Part shown: positions 35,101 through 44,372 of the stretch, piece by piece
Layout: each line of letters begins with the position of its first letter
How positions within the stretch are numbered: position 1 is the stretch's first letter
NCBI RefSeq assembly: GCF_003369915.1
Contig: NC_046675.1
Location: forward strand, 31,891,001 to 31,955,000
DNA: 64,000 bases
From: Drosophila miranda
Taxonomy: Eukaryota; Arthropoda; Insecta; Diptera; Drosophilidae
Direction of reading: 5' to 3'
Translations under genes and position numbers: made by a program
Notes under the pieces: model-generated
What the model saw: the letters and a program-made list of their open reading frames with translations, nothing else
Database searches by the model: none
What the model was told of the DNA's origin: nothing

Positions 35101-36173
35101 AACGGATCAACGGTCTTTTGCGCGAGTTTTTTTACTCGGCGCTTCCGTGGTTCTTCCGGCTTGGGTGCACTGCTCTCCTGGCTGTAAAGAGAAAGGGGAT
35201 GGCTGTTAGGATGATTAGCATACCACTGAGAATTGGATAATTGAGAGAAGTAGAAGTCACACTGCTCTCATGTTGCCGTAGACTAAACAGATCTCTTATT
35301 TGAGCATTTAGTAAACAGGAATCCGAGCACGAACCGGCGTGTAGATCAAGTAAACAAATATATAGAAAGGGGCAGCGCAAGGGAAACGCTGATAAGAGGT
35401 ACAATTTCGCATGCGATAACGAAGAAACACCGCTGAAGCGGTCGTCTTTGATGAGCACATGGAACCGGCCGGCAGCATCTACTTCTCTCCCTCTCTTCGC
35501 CCCACAAACAAGCACGCGGTACTCACCCACTGGTATTCTTTTCACTGGCTTCGCGTTGCGCTGATGACATTGACTCGTTTATGTGCTCCGTGGTTTGGCC
35601 GATGTACTCCACGCGATCGGCATAGATCTTTCCCAACGACTGGATGGCACTGCCGCCACAACCGAGCGCAACACGACGCGGCACATTCTTGTTCTTGCAA
35701 CGCCGCAGCAGATGATTGCCGTACTGGGGAATACATTTTTATACACACAATTCTTATAGAATTGTATCATGCTTACATATTCCGTGGAGAGACGTAGGTC
35801 CGTGGAGTATTCAGAGTTCTTACTGATCTCCTCGAGGAGCACCACCAGGCTGGAGAGATCTGGCTGCTCCTCATATGCAACGATGCTCTTGGCGACATTT
35901 GTTGCAGGCCGTTGCCTAGCCACCTCTAAGACCAGCTCCCTCTGCTTTTTGGTGGAAGCGGGATCTATAGAGAATGTTAAAAATTAGATTTCCATTCATT
36001 CATTCAGCATTCAGCCATTCATAGGTATGGAAATAGCGCTGACTTAATCGGTGTTGATCGGTTTGTTTGTCTTTGGACCGGACCGAGACGCTATGGCCGG
36101 CGGCGCAGACAGTGGCGTCAGCATGAAACCACAGATGCAACTTACCGGATTCCTCAAACGGGTCCCCGTCCAT
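32136..36173 (-). CDS. Cap-H2: Cap-H2, kleisin subunit of condensin II
   Basis: Nine minus-strand exons (36173-36146, 35964-35777, 35723-35527, 35181-34268, 34098-33764, 33696-33546, 33474-32798, 32736-32542, 32474-32136) join to 1007 codons plus stop. The N-terminal kleisin helix region includes GSAIQSLGKIYADRVEYI (around residues 95-110), where it grips the SMC2 neck. The middle is acidic and low-complexity with a repeat array. The last part (VRDWHIKIAPMLEVAHERQNF...IIETC) is the winged-helix SMC4-contact domain. Cap-H2 drives axial chromosome compaction, homologue unpairing and polytene disassembly. DSGISS, 18 residues from the end, matches the Slimb phosphodegron (DSGxxS) known at the D. 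melanogaster Cap-H2 carboxy end. Divergent from MED7. Confidence 0.88.
33000..33310 (-). repeat. Coding repeat array in Cap-H2 exon 7
   Basis: Six imperfect units with the core SGLDATQL recur at about 18-27-residue spacing (DSGLDATQLE, GSGLNDTQTD, GLPVNATQLE, DSGLDATQLD, IPALDTTQPD, DCGLGTTQID). At the DNA level this shows as repeated AGTTGTGTGGCATCTAAGCC on the plus strand. Confidence 0.85.
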
Positions 36174-36531
36174 TGCTTATGCCACAAAACTGTTTAATAT
36201 TTTAACTTTTACGCGGTTTTCATTATGAGCGAGCATTCTGCGACAGGTTCCGTTGCTACTATTCCACACATAAACGCACTTACACATACGGACACTGAGA
36301 CACGAGGAGGGAGTAGTTTACAAAATGGTGGAGGCACGCTTCACTTTGCGTTGTCGTCACACAGAAATCATAACAATTACACGACAAACTTCACTTTGAT
36401 CCAATAACGACTGAGACCTGTTATATTTCTTATTTTACGATTTGGCGCGAATGAAAGGAAAATATTTTCCCATTCGTCAGATATATGTAATAGGATTGTG
36501 ACCGCGGATTTAGCGATAAAATATACCGTCC
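36174..36531. promoter_or_regulatory. Upstream region of Cap-H2
   Basis: The Cap-H2 promoter should lie here, before the inverted-repeat element. No TATA box is evident. Confidence 0.4.
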
Positions 36532-37468
36532 GACCCTCAGAAATATACCGAAGCATACCGCCTAATTTTCAAAATATACCGTAAATATACTGACGAATTC
36601 AAGTTCTATTTTACATATTCCTCGTTTTTGATATTCCGTCGAATATTACTAGCTATAGAACATTTAGCCATGCTATCATAATTTTATACGGTTGATGAAT
36701 CAATTTTCTATTTAACTGGTGTATTCTTAATACTTGCTTTTATTGCATTTTGCGTAAAAAGAGGGTTTAGCGAAATAAGTCAAACAAAAAACAAGTGGCG
36801 AAATAGGTCAATCAAAACAAACGAAAAAGGAAATTGCTCAATTTTGATATTCCATTGAATAGTTCTGACTAACTAAATCTCTCAGCAATGCGCACATAGT
36901 TTTATCCCATAGATGAATAAATTTTCTACAAGATTGGATAGTTTTTAATCCTTGCTTTTATTGTATTTATTGTAAAAAAAGTTTTAAGCGAAAAAGTTCA
37001 ACAAAAAAACGATCGCTATATTGCGTGTAAGCCGTAGTATCGGCCTTTGTATACCCTATTTTGTTAATTGTATATGAAAGTATATATATTGATATGAAGA
37101 TAAAACGTAACTAATAAAGAACTTTTCTCAAATTGACATTTTTTAGACATATTCATGTATATGATGAGTGATGAGTATATGATCTCGATCCTGATACCTA
37201 TTCTTGGTCTCTGCAAGAAGACAATAAGCTTTAAAATATCGTTGAAATATTGAAAATAATATTAAATAATATTGAATAATATTAAAATATATTGAAAATA
37301 AATTGTTTTTGCCTGGGATGACAAACATATTCACAATTCTATAACATCCATTATATTCGACGGAAGATCAAAATCGGGGAATATGTAAAATAGAACTTGA
37401 ATTCGTTAGTATATTTACGGTATATTTTAAAATTCAGACGGTATATTTCGGTATATTTCTGAGAGTCG
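36532..37468. mobile_element. Inverted-repeat (MITE-like) element between Cap-H2 and MED7
   Basis: About 116 bp at 36532-36647 match 37354-37468 in inverted orientation at roughly 85-90 per cent. Both arms carry repeated AAATATACCG motifs. The 0.7 kb between the arms is AT-rich, non-coding and itself contains a degenerate direct repeat with a period of about 216 bp (starting TTTTTGATATTCCGTCGAA at about 36625 and again near 36841). No clear target-site duplication was found. The likely identity is a non-autonomous DNA transposon; the family is not recognised. Confidence 0.75.
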
Positions 37469-37485
37469 ATTTATGTGGAGACAGA

Positions 37486-37500
37486 AAATGGTCACATTGA
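37486..37500. promoter_or_regulatory. Motif-1-like promoter element of MED7
   Basis: ATGGTCACATTG about 110 bp before the MED7 start is close to Drosophila core-promoter Motif 1 (YGGTCACACTR), which is common in TATA-less housekeeping genes. Confidence 0.5.
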
Positions 37501-37603
37501 CAAAAACAAAAGATTCTGCAAAAATTTGCTTGAGGAAATTTTGAAAATTCGGGATAAACAGGCATAAGGGATAGAACTCTCTCTACTCTTTTTACCGCTC
37601 AGA

Positions 37604-38329
37604 ATGTCAACCCAAGAGACCCAGGTATCCAGCCTGCCGATGCCGCCGGAGCGGTACATCAGCAACTACACGGAGGAGAACATACGCCGCAATCGCGCAC
37701 CACGTCCACCGCTGCCCCCCTCGCAGCACGAAGTTTACAGTATGTTCGGCATCCAGTACAACAATGACGAGATGATACGCTCCCTGGAGTCGCAGAACAT
37801 CAAGCGCCTGATACCCATACACTTTGACCGTCGCAAGGAGCTGAAAAAGTTGAACCACTCGCTGCTGGTCAATTTTCTGGATCTGATAGACTTCCTCATC
37901 CTCAATCCCGACAGTCCCCGGCGAACAGAGAAGGTGAGTTGGCACCAGAACCAGGCAAATCCATGGATTAATCTTGATAAATGAACCCCTTTGCAGATAG
38001 ATGATCTCAGCCTGCTGTTCGTCAACATGCATCACCTGTTGAACGAGTTTCGGCCGCATCAGGCCCGTGAAACGCTGCGCGTGATGATGGAAATGCAGAA
38101 GCGTCAGCGTGTGGAGACCGCCACCCGTTTTCAGAAGCACCTGGAGCGTGTGCGGGACATCGTAAACAGCGCCTTCTCCGCCCTGCCCGTCCTGTGCGAC
38201 GACGATGAGAAGGGCAATGCCAAAGTCAAGTCGGAAGTGGATCCCCTCGAATCGAATGCGGCGGCCAAGAACGATCCGAGCTATCAGCATGATCGCATGA
38301 TGTGCAAGCTGGTGGATGGCATCGAATGA
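37604..38329 (+). CDS. MED7: MED7, Mediator middle-module subunit
   Basis: Exons 37604-37933 and 37997-38329 join to 220 codons plus stop, the standard MED7 length. Family motifs are [13 protein letters not shown] near the start, the proline-rich PRPPLPP, and the helical core [20 protein letters not shown] with [23 protein letters not shown]7 pairs with MED21 to form the hinge of the Mediator middle module and is needed for signal transfer from activators to RNA polymerase II. The 63-bp intron splits the coiled-coil region at a codon boundary. An AATAAA poly(A) signal lies at 38426-38431. The long frame on the opposite strand is a shadow. Confidence 0.97.
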
Positions 38330-39250
38330 GATTGCAGGCTAGAATGATGATTAAAGGAAGACTGGTCATTGTGAATGGCACGAAGTTATAGCACCCATAT
38401 TTATAGCACCTTATAGACCCCTAAGAATAAAGTACATAGTTTTTGTTTTGTGAGTTATTCCTGAAACTAAAGATTCTTTCATTCACATTGATTGAAACTG
38501 TTTAGTCATTCGAGTGATACATTTTACGAGAGATCATATCACTCCTCTGTCGTGTGGCGGCGTATCTTGAGATAAGGGGTGTGTATCTCTACAGATTTCA
38601 CCACCGAAATGACGTAGCCAATGAAACGTGATATTGTTTTAGAAAGGGATAATCATGGATATGGAAGAGAACATTATTTGAGGCAGACTCCCTCGAAAAG
38701 TGTTCCGGTTGCTACCTACCTCATAGTCTTATCACCAGTACAGCGCGTTTCATTATAATATAGTCACCAATAGTATGGATATCTCTAACGATTAGGAAAC
38801 CCTTGGAAAAGTGTGTGGAATAAAGAAAGTTTTCATAACTAAGTGATTCTTCATGATGAATCGATATATAGTTTTCCAACGCACTGTAGTTGTCTCCCTC
38901 TATGACAACGTGTTCCCTCCGGATAAAGATAAAGTTTTATGTGTTTATTACCTTCTTTGGGCTGTAATTCTAGGCGATAAGAGATGTGTAGATGAATCTT
39001 CAGGTTTTATTATGACAAATCCCGATAAAAGCAGCTACCATTCGTACGAGCAGATCATTTACCGAGCAGCAGTGCAGCAAGTGGCATCAACCGTGAACTG
39101 GGATCTTCTCTACGATCTCTGAGATTAATTGTGATAGTGCTTTTCAATTGAGAACTCATACATCGTATTAATTGAACAATTGAGAACATTCAAGTGCAGC
39201 TTAATAAGAAATTCATACAGTGATAGGCAGATATACGCAGATATATAAAG
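38330..39250. promoter_or_regulatory. MED7 3' end and upstream region of the first transporter, rich in GATA sites
   Basis: AATAAA at 38426 ends MED7. Beyond it are several GATA-type sites, for example GAGATAAGG near 38572, CTTATCACC near 38729, GATAAAGATAAAG near 38921 and GGCGATAAGAG near 38972. Clusters of this kind are typical of midgut genes controlled by GATAe. A small ORF at 38853-39122 is listed separately. Confidence 0.45.
38853..39122 (+). CDS. Small uncharacterised ORF, 89 codons
   Basis: An ATG-initiated frame with mixed composition and no recognised domain lies 130 bp upstream of the first SV2-like transporter. It has no signal peptide or obvious membrane helix beyond a mildly hydrophobic YYLLWAVIL stretch. 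It overlaps the GATA-rich presumed control region, so it may be a chance ORF. Confidence 0.2.
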   Translation: MMNRYIVFQRTVVVSLYDNVFPPDKDKVLCVYYLLWAVILGDKRCVDESSGFIMTNPDKSSYHSYEQIIYRAAVQQVASTVNWDLLYDL

Positions 39251-41741
39251 ATGTCGGAAAAGTACATTGAAAGTGTGGATCCAGCCAAAAGTAAAGGTAA
39301 ATCCTTAAATCGAATGGAACAAGCTGCAAATATCCAAGGAACTAGTGAAAATAAATTGTGAACTAAATATAAAATGCCAATTCATCAAAGATTTTGTTTT
39401 TAAAAGTGATTGGAACTCTCTATTATATGTTCCAAAACAATATGGTGGTATAAAACCTATACAATGATCAGATTGTGAAGAGTACAGCTTGGGAACTAGT
39501 GTTATCAAAGTGCTCGCCTAATCTCAAAGAAGGGAGAGATTGTACCGTCTCCAACCATAAAGTGCAATTAAAACAAGTATATAAATCTTTTGGGTTACAG
39601 AACCAGACGTGGAAAACGATACGGATGGTGATTCGAACAGCACGGCTGAGGCATCACCCACGCCCAAAGAGGATGCACCAGCGGACTTCGACAAGGCCAT
39701 CGAAGCGGCTGGCTTCGGGATCTTCAATCTTCTGCTGCTCTTCGTTTCGATACCCGCCCAGAGTGCGGCCATTTTCGAGTCCAGTTCCATGTCGTTTATC
39801 CTGCCGGTGGCCGAGTGCGATCTCCGTCTGACTCTCGAGGACAAGGGTGTCCTGAATGCGGTGGCCTATGCGGGCATGACCATATCGGCCATTGCCTGGG
39901 GCTATCTGGCCGACACCAAAGGACGCAAGAAGATCCTCTACTGGGGCTACCTGATCGATGCCGTTTGTGTCTTTGGCAGTGCGCTCAGCCAGAATTTTAT
40001 GATGCTGGTGGTCTTCAAGTTTCTCGGTGGATTAGTGTAAGTTTCCATGATCCATTCTTTGTGGTTTTTACTGAAAGAAATCCATTCTTTTTATAGGGTT
40101 AATGGTCCCGCAGCTGTTCTGTTTACCTACCTGACGGAGATGCATGGACCCAAGCACAGATCTTCAGTTCTAATGATTGTTGGGATGGTTACATCCACGG
40201 CAACCGTCTCACTGCCTCTGCTGGCCTGGGGCATCTTTCCCAGGGATTGGGACTTTGAAATCGTGGGTCTTAAAAGTAAGTTGTATCCCAGACGAATCGT
40301 TAAACACTACTAATTCTGATGTTCCATAGTTCACAGTTGGCAAATCTTTTTGTTTGTCTTGGGCATCCCAAGTCTTGTGAGTGGTTTGATATTTTGTGCC
40401 ATGCCAGAGAGTCCACGCTTTCTGATGGCCCAAGGACGCACGGAGGAGGCTCTGCAGGCCTTCCAGCATATCTATCATGTGAATACGCGCAAGCCCAAGG
40501 ATACCTATCCAGTGAGTGGCCTCGAACCAGAGGAGAAAGGGCCTATAGCGACTTAAACTCTTCTTTTTTGCAGATCAAGGTACTCGTGCAAGAGGTGCCC
40601 AATCGCAAGGCCAACCAGGACGAGGTCATCTACACCATTGAGGAGAAAACCGGCGAGAAAGTGCCGCAGAAGCCTCAGTCGCGCACTCTGATGGAAAGTC
40701 TCCGCGCTGGCTTTGGCCAAATGAAGCCTCTGGCTCACAAGCCCCTGCTCAGCCTCTCCCTGCTGCTGTACATCATGCAATTTGGCATCTTCCTGGGCAT
40801 GAACACAATCCGTTTGTGGCTGCCGCAGCTGTTTGCCTCCATGGCGGAGTACGAGGCGGAGTTCAGTGGGGCCACTGCCAGCATGTGCACCATTCTCGAG
40901 TTTAGCGTCAATAAAACAGCTGAGACTGCCTTAGATTATGCCAATGCCTGTTCCGAGGTAAGATCTATCTTCCATCTCTGCGCTAGATAAGTCTTATCTG
41001 TCAGTTAACTTTATGTCCAATCATCGTGATAGTGACGTAAACCTTTCTCTATCCTTATCTAACTCTCGTCTCACATCTGTGATCTGTTTTACAGCCAAAG
41101 GAGATTTCCATGGACATGTATATAAACAACATCATTGTCTCGGCCTGTGGCTTCGTTGGTTACTTCTTTGCGGGTGGCCTTCTGAAGGCATTGGGCCCCA
41201 AACGTCTGATGAGTAAGTATTTCTACACATTTATTTATTCCTTATAGTATTGATTGAGGATTTTCTGCCTTCAGCCTATGGTCTGTATCTTTCTGGAACA
41301 TTTGGCCTGGTGCTTTACTTTTCGGTCAGCAGCATGATGACTCTTTTCGTCTCTGCCACATTTCTGACCATCACTGGCATAGCAGTCTCCTCTCTGTTGG
41401 GTGCTGTGGTGGCCCTATTTCCCACCCAACTTAGGTGAGTGTTCCCCTTACCATCTCTTGTCTGTAATCTCTATAGAGATTTGTTTCCCTCCAGAACTGT
41501 TGTCGTGGCCATAGCCATGATGTGCGGCCGCTTTGGTGCCTTGTCGGGTAATCTGCTCTTTCCGGTCTTCATTCAGATCGGCTGTTTGCCTCCCTTTATA
41601 ATGGTATCTTCGGTGTTGCTGTGTAAGTTTTCCACTTGTGATTACTTCTTCCCAGATATGGGTCTATCTCTCTTTCTTCTTTCAGTGGCTGGCACACTCT
41701 CCATATTCGTGCCCAATCCGGCAAAGGCTGCCTTTTCTTAA
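39251..41741 (+). CDS. SV2-like major facilitator transporter, copy 1
   Basis: Nine exons (39251-39296, 39601-40036, 40097-40275, 40330-40511, 40574-40957, 41095-41212, 41275-41434, 41495-41622, 41686-41741) join to 562 codons plus stop. A short acidic cytosolic start precedes twelve expected membrane helices. The MFS loop signature GYLADTKGRKK follows helix 2, and the sugar-transporter-like PESPRFLMAQGR follows helix 6. SVOP/SV2-type proteins are orphan organic-ion carriers of vesicles or plasma membrane; the substrate is unknown here. It resembles the D. melanogaster gene CG14691 group, but orthology is not proven. The first exon could end six bases earlier (39290), also in frame. Intron positions match the next gene. 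Confidence 0.9.
39297..39600. other. First intron of SV2-like transporter copy 1
   Basis: A 304-bp intron after a 46-bp first coding exon. The donor GTAAAT and acceptor TTACAG are weak but usable. Nothing else is seen. Confidence 0.7.
40985..40999. promoter_or_regulatory. Palindromic double GATA site in a transporter intron
   Basis: AGATAAGTCTTATCT in intron 5 is a perfect inverted repeat of the strong GATA-factor site AGATAAG around a single central base. A further CTTATCT lies about 65 bp downstream. This suggests an intronic enhancer. Confidence 0.5.
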
Positions 41742-42387
41742 GGAATTGTGTTTAAATTATGGTTTAAGGACACATCAAGTGGTTGAAGCTGCCACTGAAT
41801 TGTAACTTAATCTTAGGACAATTTAGTTGTACAAATTAGCAATTATTGGGGGCTTAAGACAATGTCTGTAACTATTTATATTTACCGTAGGAAAACCCAT
41901 TCTAATATACATATGTATTTATCTGCATACTCGTATCGTATCTTTATTGCTTTGTTCAGTGAAAGGATGTGCTGGTTGGGCCAGGACAAAGGCAAGCCTT
42001 CGACATGCAAATCTCATTAACACCAATTAAGTGGAAGCCAACAGGCAACAGGCAGTGGGGCGGGGCAGGCAGTGCGGCAGAGCAGGCAGTGCTGGTGTGG
42101 CAGTCAGGTGTGTGGCTCTCTTACTGGGAAAACATTGAGTTGGAAGATGGAAATTAGTGCTGCCTGAATCAACTAATCCGACGGCAGGCCCTCCTTAAGT
42201 GGCAGCGATTTATTAGATTGCTCGCTCCGATGATTCCTGAGGGCAGATCCTCTTCATGGGAACAGTCAAGTGATTCCTGCCCCCTGATGTTGAAATGTGT
42301 TTCGTTATTTCTCTGATATCCAGGAGCTCTTGCCATTAGTTGTTAAAATTTACACATTTGCTGGATACTCCTATACATTCGTTATTG
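41742..42387. other. Spacer between the two transporter genes
   Basis: 646 bp: 3' end of copy 1 and promoter plus leader of copy 2. A GGCAGT-rich simple stretch occurs at about 42045-42105. No gene. Confidence 0.5.
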
Positions 42388-44372
42388 ATGGCCGATTCCA
42401 AAAAGGACTTTGAACATACTGCAGCAGACTTTGAGACGGCCATTGCGCAATGCGGTTTCGGACTCTTCAATATCCTCATGCTGTTCTGTGCTCTTCCCTG
42501 CCTCATGGCCATGGTCTTCTCCGCCTCGGCGATGTCCTATGTGATGCCCACCGCTGAATGCGACCTGAAGCTGACGCCACTGGACAAGGGTCTCCTCAAT
42601 GCTGTCACCTTTGCGGGGATGATCATTTCGGCCATACCCTGGGGCTTCATAGCCGACACCATGGGTCGCCGCGTGGTCCTCATTTGGGGCGGCTGGATCG
42701 ATGGCCTGTTCGTGCTGTGCGCCGCCCTCTGCCAAAACTCCACGCAGCTGATGGTCTTCAAGTTCTTGGATGGCTTAATGTACACTGAACCATTCATCGA
42801 CTGCCCCTTCGATTTGCTAATGAGTTCTCTCTTTCGAACAGCATTTGCGGCCCATTTGCGGTGCTGGTCAGCTATCTGGCAGAGTTCCATGGCAAAAAGC
42901 ATCGGCCCTATATCATGCTCTTTGTCGGTCTCTGCGTTTCCGCTTCGGCCACCTTTGTCCCGATACTCGCCTACCTCCTCCTGCCAGTGCACATCTTTTT
43001 CTCAGTGGGAAAAATGAACTGTGGGTATGGCCTCCCCTTCGAATGGAGCCTCGTTCTGAGTTCTTTCGTTTCTTTGGCAGTCCACACCTGGCAGATCTTC
43101 TTGATGGTCACTGCGTTGCCCAGCTTAACCAGCGGCTTGCTGCACATCTTCCTGCCCGAAAGTCCCAAGTTTCTGATGGCCCAAGGGAACTACAACAAAG
43201 CCCTGGAGTCCCTGCAGCGGATATACGCGATGAACAAGCGCCAGAAGCGCGAAACGTATCCTGTAAGAGATTGTCAAAGGTTTCTAAAAGTAAAACTCTC
43301 AGCACTGTCTCCTCCACAGGTGAAACATCTGACCGATGCCACGCCCGATCGCTCTGATGTCCTGGATCGGCCGCGACAGCCCACCTCGCGATGGGAGCGC
43401 TTCAGCAGAGCAAAACTCAAGTTCTGGGAGGGCGTGGGGCAGCTGAAGCCCATGTTTTCCAGTCCCTATCTGTGCATTTCCCTGCAAGTCTACTGCCTGC
43501 ACTTTTGCCAAATAATGTGCGTGAACTCTGTGCGCCTGTGGCTGCCACAGATCTTTGCCACCATGCACACGTTCGAGCTGCAGGGCATCAACGACACCAG
43601 CATGTGCAACGTGCTGGAGCACAACTCCCAGGTGCGGAGCATGGACTCGGCGTCGATGCAGCGGGAATGCGACCTAGTAGGTAGGCTATCGATTGCCCCG
43701 GGCTACCAGGCTTTAAATCTAATCTAATCCCCCGAAACGAATAGCACCAGAACCCGGGCATCTACACGGACAACATCATTGTGGCTGCCGTCGGCGTCGT
43801 GGGTTTCGTGATCATCTTCCCCCTGATGCGCATACCCCTGGTCGCCAATCACATACTGAGTGAGTCCCCTCCCTTGATCCTCTACGATCTCTAATCTTCT
43901 CTGCTCCACAGAGGTATTCCTCTTCATATGCGTCTTCCTTGCGGGTAGTCTGTATTTCGCCAAAACCTCGCTGGTCACCATGATCGTTGCCGCTGTTTAT
44001 CTGACAATGATGGGTGTCTGTGCCACAACGATTATTGGCATATCTGTGATAATGTTTCCCACGCTAATGAGGTGCGTATATCCCCCACATCCCCACACAC
44101 ACACGGCTTAAATGATTTTCTCACCCACAGAACAATGGTTATATTGCTGATTATGACCTTTGGGCGACTGGGTTCGGTGGCTGGCAACATATTATTGCCG
44201 GTTTTCATGCAAATCAACTGCCCTGCCCCTTTCCTGTGGCTGGTGGCACTGATGAGCAGTGAGTACTAGTGCTTCTCTACTGTTTCTATAAATCTAATTC
44301 CTACAACATTCAACAGTTGCGTTTATATTTTCGGTATTCCTGAAGGTCGATATAGAGCAATCATTGGCCTAA
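42388..44372 (+). CDS. SV2-like major facilitator transporter, copy 2
   Basis: Eight exons (42388-42779, 42842-43020, 43081-43262, 43320-43676, 43745-43859, 43912-44071, 44131-44258, 44317-44372) join to 522 codons plus stop. It has the same twelve-helix MFS plan as copy 1, with GFIADTMGRR after helix 2 and PESPKFLMAQGN after helix 6. All seven introns fall at the same places and phases as in copy 1, so the pair arose by tandem duplication; sequence has diverged considerably since. Copy 2 lacks the short first coding exon and its start ATG at 42388 begins directly in the second exon of the ancestral plan; an upstream non-coding exon cannot be excluded. Introns of 60 bp (43021-43080) and 57 bp (43263-43319) are stop-free in frame. 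Substrate unknown. Confidence 0.88.

Noticed and set aside
37607-38290. 227-codon minus-strand frame
   Set aside because: Antisense to MED7, running through its intron; no recognisable domain.
42340-42387. Upstream extension of the second transporter (MLKFTHLLDTP...)
   Set aside because: The extension starts with TTG. The first ATG in frame is at 42388, where the similarity to the paralogue begins.
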